In this document: positions 1 through 11,369 of the stretch, piece by piece | Layout: each line of letters starts with the position of its first letter | How positions within the stretch are numbered: position 1 is the stretch's first letter | Source: Sepiola atlantica | Lineage: Eukaryota > Mollusca > Cephalopoda > Sepiida > Sepiolidae | DNA length: 64,000 bases | Assembly (NCBI GenBank): GCA_963556195.1 | Contig: CAUVYP010000583.1 | Coordinates: forward strand, 496,001 to 560,000 | Direction: 5' to 3' | Notes under the pieces: generated by a model | The model's input: only the letters and a program-made list of their open reading frames with translations | The model's database searches: none | Told to the model about the DNA's origin: nothing | Position numbers and translations under genes: made by a program

Positions 1-99
1 TTACCTTGAATTGTTTATTTATATGTTTTGTTGTTAAATGTTAACAATCATTACCTTGAATTGTTGATTATACGTTTTGTTGTTAAATGTTAACAATCA

Positions 100-149
100 T
101 CACCTTGAATTGTTGATTTATATGTTTTGTTGTTAAATGTTAACAATCA
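100..149 (+). repeat. Representative 50-bp monomer (TCACC / GATTTATATG type)
   Basis: This is the second common length class. It differs from the 49-bp form by one extra T, giving GATTTATATG in place of GATTATATG, and here it also has TCACC for TTACC. The two length classes are interspersed, and their order is copied along with larger blocks. The GTTTATTTATATG subtype (for example 1-50) is also 50 bp long. The first-base TT/TC choice and the length choice are separate: all four combinations occur. Confidence 0.96.
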
Positions 150-1244
150 TCACCTTGAATTGTTGATTTATATGTTTTGTTGTTAAATGTTAACAATCAT
201 CACCTTGAATTGTTGATTTATATGTTTTGTTGTTAAATGTTAACAATCATCACCTTAGAATTGTTGATTATATGTTTTGTTGTTAAATGTGTACAATCAT
301 TACCTTGAATTGTTGATTATATGTTTTGTTGTTCAATGTTAACAATCATTACCTTGAATTGTTGATTTATATGTTTTGTTGTTTAATGTTAACAATCATC
401 ACCTTGAATTGTTGATTATATGTTTTGTTGTTAAATGTTAACAATCATCACCTTGAATTGTTGATTATATGTTTTGTTGTTAAATGTTAACAATCATCAC
501 CTTGAATTGTTGATTTATATGTTTTGTTGTTAAATGTTAACAATCATCACCTTGAATTGTTGATTATATGTTTTGTTGTTAAATGTTAACAATCATCACC
601 TTGAATTATTGATTATATGTTTTGTTGTTAAATGTAAACAATCATCACCTTGAATTGTTGATTATATGTTTTGTTGTTAAATGTTTACAATCATCACCTT
701 GAATTGTTGATTATTTGTTTTGTTGTTAAATGTTAACAATCATTACCTTGAATTGTTGATTATATGTTTTGTTGTTAAATGTTAACAATCATTACCTTGA
801 ATTGTTGATTATATGTTTTGTTGTTAAATGTTAACAATCATCACCTTGAATTGTTGATTATATGTTTTGTTGTTAAATGTTAACAATCATCACCTTGAAT
901 TGTTGATTATATGTTTTGTTGTTAAATGTTAACAATCATCACCTTGAATTGTTGATTTATATGTTTTTTTGTTAAATGTTAACAATCATCACCTCGAATT
1001 GTTAATTATATGTTTTGTTGTAAAATGTTAACAATCATCACCTTGAATTGTTGATTATATGTTTTGTAGTTAAATGTTAACAATCATTACCTTGAATTGT
1101 TGATTATATGTTTTGTTGTTAAATGTTAACAATCATTACCTTTAATTGTTGATTATATGTTTTGTTGTTAAATGTTAACAATCATCACCTTGAATTGTTG
1201 ATTTATATGTTTTGTTGTTAAATGTTAACAATCATTACCTTGAA

Positions 1245-1275
1245 TTGTTGATTATATGTTTTGTTGTTAAATGTT
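1245..1275 (+). repeat. Adjacent 16-bp and 15-bp sub-repeats within the monomer
   Basis: Positions 11-26 of the monomer (TTGTTGATTATATGTT) are followed directly by TTGTTGTTAAATGTT at positions 27-41. The two align with one gap and one T/A substitution. The remaining 18 bp (AACAATCATTACCTTGAA) shows no clear relation to them. The monomer may therefore have grown from an older tandem pair of about 16 bp plus a spacer. That origin is inference; the internal similarity is directly visible. Confidence 0.75.
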
Positions 1276-1280
1276 AACAA
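1264..1280. other. Perfect inverted repeat inside the monomer (7-bp stem, 3-nt loop)
   Basis: In the representative monomer, TTGTTAA, then ATG, then TTAACAA form a perfect inverted repeat at monomer positions 30-46. The same 17 bases occur in most of the monomers. The right arm contains the palindrome TGTTAACA and so a GTTAAC (HpaI) site. A second, longer-range pairing is possible between AACAAT (positions 42-47) and ATTGTT (positions 10-15) of the next monomer, across an 11-nt loop. Common variants (GTTCAATG, GTTTAATG, GTAAAATG, TGTTTAC, TGTAAAC, TGTCAAC) each break the stem, and I saw no variant that restores it on the other arm. Confidence 0.85.
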
Positions 1281-2319
1281 TCATTACCTTGAATTGTTGA
1301 TTATATGTTTTGTTGTTAAATGTCAACAATCATTACCTTGAATTGTTTATTTATATGTTTTGTTGTTAAATGTTAACAATCATCACCTTGAATTGTTGAT
1401 TATATGTTTTGTTGTTAAATGTTAACAATAATCACCTTGAATTGTTGATTATATGTTTTGTTGTTAAATGTTAACAATCATCACCTTGAATTGTTGATTA
1501 TATGTTTTGTTGTTAAATGTAAACAATCATTACATTGAATTGTTGATTTATATGTTTTGTTGTTAAATGTTAACAATCATCACCTTGAATTGTTGATTAT
1601 ATGTTTTGTTGTTAAATGTTAACAATCATCACCTTGAATTGTTGATTATATGTTTTGTTGTTAAATGTTAACAATCATTACCTTTAATTGTTGATTTATA
1701 TGTTTTGTTGTTAAATGTTAACAATCATCACCTTGAATTGTTGATTATATGTTTTGTTGTTCAATGTTAACAATCATTACCTTGAATTGTTGATTATATG
1801 TTTTGTTGTTAAATGTTAACAATCATTACCTTAAATTGTTGATTTATATGTTTTGTTGTTAAATGTTAACAATCATCACCTTGAATTGTTGATTTCTTTG
1901 TTTTGTTGTTAAATGTTAACAATCATCACCTTGAATTGTTTATTATATGTTTTGTTGTTAAATGTTAACAATCATTACCTTGAATTGTTTATTTATATGT
2001 TTTGTTGTTAAATGTAACCAATCATCACCTTGAATTGTTGATTATATGTTTTGTTGTTAAATGTTAACAATCATTACCTTTAATTGTTGATTATATGTTT
2101 TGTTGTTAAATGTTAACAATCATCACCTTGAATTGTTGATTATATGTTTTGTTGTTAAATGTTAACAATCATTACTTTGAATTGTTGATTATATGTTTTG
2201 TTGTTAAATGTTAACAATCATTACCTTGAATTGTTGATTATATGTTTTGTTGTTAAATGTTAACAATCATTACCTTGAATTGTTGATTTATATGTTTTGT
2301 TGTTAAATATTAACAATCA

Positions 2320-2367
2320 TTACCTTGAATGGCTGATTTTACTTTTGTTGTTAAATGTTAACAATCA
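2320..2367 (+). repeat. Short 48-bp monomer variant (GATTTTACTTTTG)
   Basis: This subtype replaces GATTTATATGTTTTG with GATTTTACTTTTG and is 48 bp long. Further copies lie near 2680, 7165, 8350, 11610, 12250, 15650, 16790, 29985, 35550, 40275 and 43030. It usually follows a GATTTATATG monomer, often one reading AAATATTAAC. The copy here has a private GGCTG; its partners at 7161 and 11600 read TGCTG. This makes it a useful tag for tracing block copies. Confidence 0.9.
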
Positions 2368-2787
2368 TCACCTTGAATTGTTGATTTATATGTTTTGTTG
2401 TTAAATGTTAACAATCATTACCTTGAATTGTTGATTATATGTTTTGTTGTTCAATGTTAACAATCATTACCTTGAATTGTTGATTATATGTTTTGTTGTT
2501 AAATGTTAACAATCATTACCTTAAATTGTTGATTTATATGTTTTGTTGTTCAATGTTAACAATCATTACCTTGAATTGTTGATTATATGTTTTGTTGTTA
2601 AATGTTAACAATCATCACCTTGAATTGTTGATTTCTTTGTTTTGTTGTTAAATGTTAACAATCATTACCTTTAATTGTTGATTTTACTTTTGTTGTTAAA
2701 TGTTAACAATCATCACCTTGAATTGTTGATTTATATGTTTTGTTGTTAAATGTTAACAATCATTACCTTGAATTGTTGATTTATATG

Positions 2788-3378
2788 TTTTGTTGTTAAA
2801 TGTTAACAATCATCACCTTAAATTGTTGATTTATATGTTTTGTTGTTAAATGTTAACAATCGTCACCTTGAATTGTTGATTATATGTTTTGTTGTTAAAT
2901 GTTAACAATCATCACCTTGAATTGTTGATTATATGTTTTGTTGTTAAATGTTAACAATCATTACCTTGAATTGTTGATTATATGTTTTGTTGTTCAATGT
3001 TAACAATCATTACCTTGAATTGTTGATTTATATGTTTTGTTGTTTAATGTTAACAATCATCACCTTGAATTGTTGATTATATGTTTTGTTGTTAAATGTT
3101 AACAATCATCACCTTGAATTGTTGATTATATGTTTTGTTGTTAAATGTTAACAATCATCACCTTGAATTGTTGATTATATGTTTTGTTGTTAAATGTTAA
3201 CAATCATTACCTTGAATTGTTGATTATATGTTTTGTTGTTAAATGTTAACAATCATTACCTTGAATTGTTGATTATATGTTTTGTTGTTAAATGTTAACA
3301 ATCATTACCTTGAATTGTTTATTTATATGTTTTGTTGTTAAATGTTAACAATCATTACCTTGAATTGTTGATTATACG
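2788..3378 (+). repeat. 591-bp higher-order unit (12 monomers), first copy
   Basis: Twelve monomers that include ATCGTCACC (2861), GTTCAATG followed by GTTTAATG (~2993/3043) and a TATACG monomer at the far end. The next 591 bp repeat the order. The CATCACCTTAAATTG anchor lies at 2811 and 3402, and the ATCGTCACC anchor at 2861 and 3452. A local tandem duplication is the simplest reading. Confidence 0.86.
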
Positions 3379-3969
3379 TTTTGTTGTTAAATGTTAACAA
3401 TCATCACCTTAAATTGTTGATTTATATGTTTTGTTGTTAAATGTTAACAATCGTCACCTTGAATTGTTGATTATATGTGTTGTTGTTAAATGTTAACAAT
3501 CATCACCTTGAATTGTTGATTATATGTTTTGTTGTTAAATGTTAACAATCATTACCTTGAATTGTTGATTATATGTTTTGTTGTTCAATGTTAACAATCA
3601 TTACCTTGAATTGTTGATTTATATGTTTTGTTGTTTAATGTTAACAATCATCACCTTGAATTGTTGATTATATGTTTTGTTGTTAAATGTTAACAATCAT
3701 CACCTTGAATTGTTGATTATATGTTTTGTTGTTAAATGTTAACAATCATCACCTTGAATTGTTGATTATATGTTTTGTTGTTAAATGTTAACAATCATTA
3801 CCTTGAATTGTTGATTATATGTTTTGTTGTTAAATGTTAACAATCATTACCTTGAATTGTTGATTATATGTTTTGTTGTTAAATGTTAACAATCATTACC
3901 TTGAATTGTTTATTTATATGTTTTGTTGTTAAATGTTAACAATCATTACCTTGAATTGTTGATTATACG
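3379..3969 (+). repeat. 591-bp higher-order unit (12 monomers), second copy
   Basis: Direct tandem copy of 2788-3378. One private difference is TATGTGTTG near 3478 for TATGTTTTG. The TATACG monomer at 3370 reappears at 3961. This copy also begins the longer 3.38-5.14 kb block that recurs 5,078 bp downstream. Confidence 0.86.
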
Positions 3970-5143
3970 TTTTGTTGTTAAATGTTAACAATCATCACCT
4001 TGAATTGTTGATTTATATGTTTTGTTGTTAAATGTTAACAATCATCACCTTGAATTGTTGATTTATATGTTTTGTTGTTAAATGTTAACAATCATCACCT
4101 TGAATTGTTGATTTATATGTTTTGTTGTTAAATGTTAACAATCATCACCTTGAATTGTTGATTATATGTTTTGTTGTTAAATGTTAACAATCATCACCTT
4201 GAATTGTTGATTATATGTTTTGTTGTTAAATGTTAACAATCATTACCTTGAATTGTTGATTATATGTTTTGTTGTTCAATGTTAACAATCATTACCTTGA
4301 ATTGTTGATTTATATGTTTTGTTGTTTAATGTTAACAATCATCACCTTGAATTGTTGATTATATGTTTTGTTGTTAAATGTTAACAATCATCACCTTGAA
4401 TTGTTGATTATATGTTTTGTTGTTAAATGTTAACAATCATCACCTTGAATTGTTGATTATATGTTTTGTTGTTAAATGTTTACAATCATCACCTTGAATT
4501 GTTGATTATTTGTTTTGTTGTTAAATGTCAACAATCATTACCTTGAATTGTTTATTTATATGTTTTGTTGTTAAATGTTAACAATCATCACCTTGAATTG
4601 TTGATTATATGTTTTGTTGTTAAATGTTTACAATCATCACCTTGAATTGTTGATTATTTGTTTTGTTGTTAAATGTCAACAATCATTACCTTGAATTGTT
4701 TATTTATATGTTTTGTTGTTAAATGTTAACAATCATCACCTGGAATTGTTGATTATATGTTTTGTTGTTAAATGTTAACAATAATCACCTTGAATTGTTG
4801 ATTATATGTTTTGTTGTTAAATGTTAACAATCATCACCTTGAATTGTTGATTATAGGTTTTGTTGTTAAATGTAAACAATCATTACCTTGAATTGTTGAT
4901 TTATATGTTTTGTTGTTAAATGTTAACAATCATCACCTTGAATTGTTGATTATATGTTTTGTTGTTAAATGTTAACAATCATCACCTTGAATTGTTGATT
5001 ATATGTTTTGTTGTTAAATGTTAACAATCATTACCTTTAATTGTTGATTTATATGTTTTGTTGTTAAATGTTAACAATCATCACCTTGAATTGTTGATTA
5101 TATGTTTTGTTGTTCAATGTTAACAATCATTACCTTGAATTGT
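3380..5143 (+). repeat. 1.76-kb block, copy 1 (offset 5,078 bp)
   Basis: Anchors are ATCGTCACC (3452), TATACG (3966), two rounds of TGTTTACAATC, GATTATTTG and TGTCAACAATC between 4480 and 4690, ACCTGGAATTG (4740), TATAGGTTTTG (~4855) and GTTCAATG (~5114). Each has a partner 5,078 bp downstream. The match stops at about 5143, where GTTTATTTA replaces GATTATA. Confidence 0.86.
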
Positions 5144-5281
5144 TTATTTATATGTTTTGTTGTTAAATGTTTACAATCATTACCTTGAATTGTCGATTAT
5201 ACGTTTTGTTGTTAAATGTTAACAATCATCACCTTGAATTGTTGATTTATATGTTTTGTTGTTAAATGTTAACAATCATTA

Positions 5282-7316
5282 CCTTGAATTGTTGATTTAT
5301 ATGTTTTGTTGTTAAATGTTAACAATCATCACCTTGAATTGTTGATTTATATGTTTTGTTGTTAAATGTTAACAATCATCACCTTGAATTGTTGATTATA
5401 TGTTTTGTTGTTAAATGTTAACAATCATCACCTTGAATTATTGATTATATGTTTTGTTGTTAAATGTAAACAATCATCACCTTGAATTGTTGATTATATG
5501 TTTTGTTGTTAAATGTTTACAATCATCACCTTGAATTGTTGATTATTTGTTTTGTTGTTAAATGTTAACAATGATTACCTTGAATTGTTGATTATATGTT
5601 TTGTTGTTAAATGTTAACAATCATTACCTTGAATTGTTGATTATATGTTTTGTTGTTAAATGTTAACAATCATCACCTTGAATTGTTGATTATATGTTTT
5701 GTTGTTAAATGTTAACAATCATCACCTTGAATTGTTGATTATATGTTTTGTTGTTAAATGTTAACAATCATCACCTTGAATTGTTGATTTATATGTTTTT
5801 TTGTTAAATGTTAACAATCATCACCTCGAATTGTTAATTATATGTTTTGTTGTAAAATGTTAACAATCATCACCTTGAATTGTTGATTATATGTTTTGTA
5901 GTTAAATGTTAACAATCATTACCTTGAATTGTTGATTATATGTTTTGTTGTTAAATGTTAACAATCATTACCTTTAATTGTTGATTATATGTTTTGTTGT
6001 TAAATGTTAACAATCATCACCTTGAATTGTTGATTTATATGTTTTGTTGTTAAATGTTAACAATCATTACCTTGAATTGTTGATTATATGTTTTGTTGTT
6101 AAATGTTAACAATCATTACCTTGAATTGTTGATTATATGTTTTGTTGTTAAATGTCAACAATCATTACCTTGAATTGTTTATTTATATGTTTTGTTGTTA
6201 AATGTTAACAATCATCACCTTGAATTGTTGATTATATGTTTTGTTGTTAAATGTTAACAATAATCACCTTGAATTGTTGATTATATGTTTTGTTGTTAAA
6301 TGTTAACAATCATCACCTTGAATTGTTGATTATATGTTTTGTTGTTAAATGTAAACAATCATTACCTTGAATTGTTGATTTATATGTTTTGTTGTTAAAT
6401 GTTAACAATCATCACCTTGAATTGTTGATTATATGTTTTGTTGTTAAATGTTAACAATCATCACCTTGAATTGTTGATTATATGTTTTGTTGTTAAATGT
6501 TAACAATCATTACCTTTAATTGTTGATTTATATGTTTTGTTGTTAAATGTTAACAATCATCACCTTGAATTGTTGATTATATGTTTTGTTGTTCAATGTT
6601 AACAATCATTACCTTGAATTGTTGATTATATGTTTTGTTGTTAAATGTTAACAATCATTACCTTAAATTGTTGATTTATATGTTTTGTTGTTAAATGTTA
6701 ACAATCATCACCTTGAATTGTTGATTTCTTTGTTTTGTTGTTAAATGTTAACAATCATCACCTTGAATTGTTTATTATATGTTTTGTTGTTAAATGTTAA
6801 CAATCATTACCTTGAATTGTTTATTTATATGTTTTGTTGTTAAATGTAACCAATCATCACCTTGAATTGTTGATTATATGTTTTGTTGTTAAATGTTAAC
6901 AATCATTACCTTTAATTGTTGATTATATGTTTTGTTGTTAAATGTTAACAATCATCACCTTGAATTGTTGATTATATGTTTTGTTGTTAAATGTTAACAA
7001 TCATTACTTTGAATTGTTGATTATATGTTTTGTTGTTAAATGTTAACAATCATTACCTTGAATTGTTGATTATATGTTTTGTTGTTAAATGTTAACAATC
7101 ATTACCTTGAATTGTTGATTTATATGTTTTGTTGTTAAATATTAACAATCATTACCTTGAATTGCTGATTTTACTTTTGTTGTTAAATGTTAACAATCAT
7201 CACCTTGAATTGTTGATTTATATGTTTTGTTGTTAAATGTTAACAATCATTACCTTGAATTGTTGATTATATGTTTTGTTGTTCAATGTTAACAATCATT
7301 ACCTTGAATTGTTGAT
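5282..7316 (+). repeat. Higher-order block M, copy 2 (offset 4,832 bp)
   Basis: Matches 450-2484 monomer for monomer. Anchors: 601 to 5433, the aligned GCTGATTTT C at 2333 to 7165, and TGTAACC 2011 to 6843, all 4,832 bp apart. Upstream, the 5130-5280 segment (GTTTATTTA, then TGTCGATTATACG) resembles 1-100 at an offset of 5,129, so the two copies differ by 297 bp (six monomers) just before the block. Differences within the block are few, for example GGCTG against TGCTG. Confidence 0.87.
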
Positions 7317-8457
7317 TTATATGTTTTGTTGTTTAATGTTAACAATCATCACCTTGAATTGTTGATTATATGTTTTGTTGTTAAATGTTAACAATCATCA
7401 CCTTGAATTGTTGATTATATGTTTTGTTGTTAAATGTTAACAATCATCACCTTGAATTGTTGATTATATGTTTTGTTGTTAAATGTTTACAATCATCACC
7501 TTGAATTGTTGATTATTTGTTGTGTTGTTAAATGTTAACAATCATTACCTTGAATTGTTGATTATTTGTTTTGTTGTTAAATGTTAACAATCATTACCTT
7601 GAATTGTTGATTATATGTTTTGTTGTTAAATGTTAACAATCATCACCTTGAATTGTTGATTATATGTTTTGTTGTTAAATGTTAACAATCATCACCTTGA
7701 ATTGTTGATTATATGTTTTGTTGTTAAATGTTAACAATCATTACCTTGAATTGTTGATTTATATGTTTTGTTGTTAAATGTTAACAATCATCACCTCGAA
7801 TTGTTGATTATATGTTTTGTTGTTAAATGTTTACAATCATCACCTTGAATTGTGGATTATATGTTTTGTTGTTAAATGTTAACAATCATTACCTTGAATT
7901 GTTGATTATATGTTTTGTTGTTAAATGTTAACAATCATTACCTTGAATTGTTGATTATATGTTTTGTTGTTAAATGTTAACAATCATCACCTTGAATCGT
8001 TGATTTATATGTTTTGTTGTTAAATGTTAACAATCATTACCTTGAATTGTTGATTATATGTTTTGTTGTTAAATGTTAACAATCATTACCTTGAATTGTT
8101 GATTATATGTTTTGTTGTTAAATGTCAACAATCATTACCTTGAATTGTTTATTTATATGTTTTGTTGTTCAATGTTAACAATCATTACCTTGAATTGTTG
8201 ATTATATGTTTTGTTGTTAAATGTTAACAATCATTACCTTAAATTGTTGATTTATATGTTTTGTTGTTAAATGTTAACAATCATCACCTTGAATTGTTGA
8301 TTTCTTTGTTTTGTTGTTAAATGTTAACAATCATTACCTTGAATTGTTGATTTTACTTTTGTTGTTAAATGTTAACAATCATCACCTTGAATTGTTGATT
8401 TATATGTTTTGTTGTTAAATGTTAACAATCATTACCTTGAATTGTTGATTTATATGT

Positions 8458-10221
8458 TTTGTTGTTAAATGTTAACAATCATCACCTTAAATTGTTGATT
8501 TATATGTTTTGTTGTTAAATGTTAACAATCGTCACCTTGAATTGTTGATTATATGTTTTGTTGTTAAATGTTAACAATCATCACCTTGAATTGTTGATTA
8601 TATGTTTTGTTGTTAAATGTTAACAATCATTACCTTGAATTGTTGATTATATGTTTTGTTGTTCAATGTTAACAATCATTACCTTGAATTGTTGATTTAT
8701 ATGTTTTGTTGTTTAATGTTAACAATCATCATCTTGAATTGTTGATTATATGTTTTGTTGTTAAATGTTAACAATCATCACCTTGAATTGTTGATTATAT
8801 GTTTTGTTGTTAAATGTTAACAATCATCACCTTGAATTGTTGATTATATGTTTTGTTGTTAAATGTTAACAATCATTACCTTGAATTGTTGATTATATGT
8901 TTTGTTGTTAAATGTTAACAATCATTACCTTGAATTGTTGATTATATGTTTTGTTGTTAAATGTTAACAATCATTACCTTGAATTGTTTATTTATATGTT
9001 TTGTTGTTAAATGTTAACAATCATTACCTTGAATTGTTGATTATACGTTTTGTTGTTAAATGTTAACAATCATCACCTTGAATTGTTGATTTATATGTTT
9101 TGTTGTTAAATGTTAACAATCATCACCTTGAATTGTTGATTTATATGTTTTGTTGTTAAATGTTAACAATCATCACCTTGAATTGTTGATTTATATGTTT
9201 TGTTGTTAAATGTTAACAATCATCACCTTGAATTGTTGATTATATGTTTTGTTGTTAAATGTTAACAATCATCACCTTGAATTGTTGATTATATGTTTTG
9301 TTGTTAAATGTTAACAATCATTACCTTGAATTGTTGATTATATGTTTTGTTGTTCAATGTTAACAATCATTACCTTGAATTGTTGATTTATATGTTTTGT
9401 TGTTTAATGTTAACAATCATCACCTTGAATTGTTGATTATATGTTTTGTTGTTAAATGTTAACAATCATCACCTTGAATTGTTGATTATATGTTTTGTTG
9501 TTAAATGTTAACAATCATCACCTTGAATTGTTGATTATATGTTTTGTTGTTAAATGTTTACAATCATCACCTTGAATTGTTGATTATTTGTTTTGTTGTT
9601 AAATGTCAACAATCATTACCTTGAATTGTTTATTTATATGTTTTGTTGTTAAATGTTAACAATCATCACCTTGAATTGTTGATTATATGTTTTGTTGTTA
9701 AATGTTTACAATCATCACCTTGAATTGTTGATTATTTGTTTTGTTGTTAAATGTCAACAATCATTACCTTGAATTGTTTATTTATATGTTTTGTTGTTAA
9801 ATGTTAACAATCATCACCTGGAATTGTTGATTATATGTTTTGTTGTTAAATGTTAACAATAATCACCTTGAATTGTTGATTATATGTTTTGTTGTTAAAT
9901 GTTAACAATCATCACCTTGAATTGTTGATTATAGGTTTTGTTGTTAAATGTAAACAATCATTACCTTGAATTGTTGATTTATATGTTTTGTTGTTAAATG
10001 TTAACAATCATCACCTTGAATTGTTGATTATATGTTTTGTTGTTAAATGTTAACAATCATCACCTTGAATTGTTGATTATATGTTTTGTTGTTAAATGTT
10101 AACAATCATTACCTTTAATTGTTGATTTATATGTTTTGTTGTTAAATGTTAACAATCATCACCTTGAATTGTTGATTATATGTTTTGTTGTTCAATGTTA
10201 ACAATCATTACCTTGAATTGT
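8458..10221 (+). repeat. 1.76-kb block, copy 2
   Basis: Partner of 3380-5143. Anchors are ATCGTCACC (8530), TATACG (9044), ACCTGGAATTG (9818) and GTTCAATG (10192). One visible difference is ATCATCATCTTG near 8730 against ATCATCACCTTG. Its 3' third overlaps the local 840-bp tandem duplication, so copying events are nested. Confidence 0.86.
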
Positions 10222-10440
10222 TGATTATATGTTTTGTTGTTAAATGTTAACAATCATTACCTTAAATTGTTGATTTATATGTTTTGTTGTTAAATGTTAA
10301 CAATCATCACCTTGAATTGTTGATTTCTTTGTTTTGTTGTTAAATGTTAACAATCATCACCTTGAATTGTTGATTATATGTTTTGTTGTTAAATGTTAAC
10401 AATCATTACCTTGAATTGTTTATTTATATGTTTTGTTGTT
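9750..10440 (+). repeat. 840-bp-period higher-order unit, first copy
   Basis: The run TGTCAACAATC (9752), ATAATCACC (~9858), TGTAAACAATC (~9951), CCTTTAATTG, GTTCAATG (~10190), CCTTAAATTG and GATTTCTTTG (~10322) is repeated 840 bp (17 monomers) later. This copy has the ACCTGG and TATAGG variants; the next has ACCTTG and TATATG. Confidence 0.85.
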
Positions 10441-10589
10441 AAATGTTAACAATCATCACCTTGAATTGTTGATTTATATGTTTTGTTGTTAAATGTTAAC
10501 AATCATTACCTTGAATTGTTGATTATATGTTTTGTTGTTAAATGTTAACAATCATTACCTTGAATTGTTGATTATATGTTTTGTTGTTA

Positions 10590-11280
10590 AATGTCAACAA
10601 TCATTACCTTGAATTGTTTATTTATATGTTTTGTTGTTAAATGTTAACAATCATCACCTTGAATTGTTGATTATATGTTTTGTTGTTAAATGTTAACAAT
10701 AATCACCTTGAATTGTTGATTATATGTTTTGTTGTTAAATGTTAACAATCATCACCTTGAATTGTTGATTATATGTTTTGTTGTTAAATGTAAACAATCA
10801 TTACCTTGAATTGTTGATTTATATGTTTTGTTGTTAAATGTTAACAATCATCACCTTGAATTGTTGATTATATGTTTTGTTGTTAAATGTTAACAATCAT
10901 CACCTTGAATTGTTGATTATATGTTTTGTTGTTAAATGTTAACAATCATTACCTTTAATTGTTGATTTATATGTTTTGTTGTTAAATGTTAACAATCATC
11001 ACCTTGAATTGTTGATTATATGTTTTGTTGTTCAATGTTAACAATCATTACCTTGAATTGTTGATTATATGTTTTGTTGTTAAATGTTAACAATCATTAC
11101 CTTAAATTGTTGATTTATATGTTTTGTTGTTAAATGTTAACAATCATCACCTTGAATTGTTGATTTCTTTGTTTTGTTGTTAAATGTTAACAATCATCAC
11201 CTTGAATTGTTGATTATATGTTTTGTTGTTAAATGTTAACAATCATTACCTTTAATTGTTTATTTATATGTTTTGTTGTT
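10590..11280 (+). repeat. 840-bp-period higher-order unit, second copy
   Basis: Partner of 9750-10440 (TGTCAACAATC 10592, GTTCAATG ~11030, GATTTCTTTG ~11162). From 11.28 kb it continues into TGTAACCAATC, like block M at 6843 (offset 4,439). It therefore joins the two families of blocks and is a likely recombination mosaic. Confidence 0.83.
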
Positions 11281-11369
11281 AAATGTAACCAATCATCACC
11301 TTGAATTGTTGATTATATGTTTTGTTGTTAAATGTTAACAATCATTACCTTTAATTGTTGATTATATGT

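Larger units (their letters stand above)
1235..1283 (+). repeat. Representative 49-bp monomer (TTACC / GATTATATG type)
   Basis: This copy shows the commonest 49-bp form; the phase is arbitrary and starts at TTACC. Monomer positions: 1-5 TTACC; 6-17 TTGAATTGTTGA; 17-24 ATTATATG; 25-34 TTTTGTTGTT; 35-39 AAATG; 40-49 TTAACAATCA. Plus-strand stops lie at monomer positions 7 (TGA), 15 (TGA), 34 (TAA) and 41 (TAA), covering three frames. The minus strand has TGA and TAA stops in all three frames too. Most variation falls at position 2 (T or C), position 8 (G, T or A), positions 16-23, position 35 (A, C or T) and positions 38-42. The ACAATCA and ACC stretches are almost invariant. Confidence 0.97.
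450..2484 (+). repeat. Higher-order block M, copy 1
   Basis: This is an ordered run of about 41 monomers marked by TTGAATTATTG (601), TGTAAACAATC (~633), ACCTCGAATTGTTAATT with GTAAAATG (991), TGTCAACAATC (1321), ATAATCACC (~1429), GATTTCTTTG (1891), TGTAACCAATC (~2013) and the 48-bp variant (2320). The same order recurs 4,832 bp downstream. Parts recur at 17.62-18.99 kb and 38.64-40.07 kb. Both ends were judged by where a tag monomer first differs from its partner. Confidence 0.88.

Noticed and set aside
1264..1280. Rho-independent terminators
   Set aside because: The stem is seven A/T-rich pairs with only one G-C pair, and no U-tract follows. It is too weak and appears in most monomers.
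1264..1280. HNF1-like homeodomain site (GTTAA-N-TTAAC form)
   Set aside because: The monomer reads GTTAAATGTTAAC, differing at two positions from the usual GTTAATNATTAAC. Its presence in most satellite copies gives no regulatory context.
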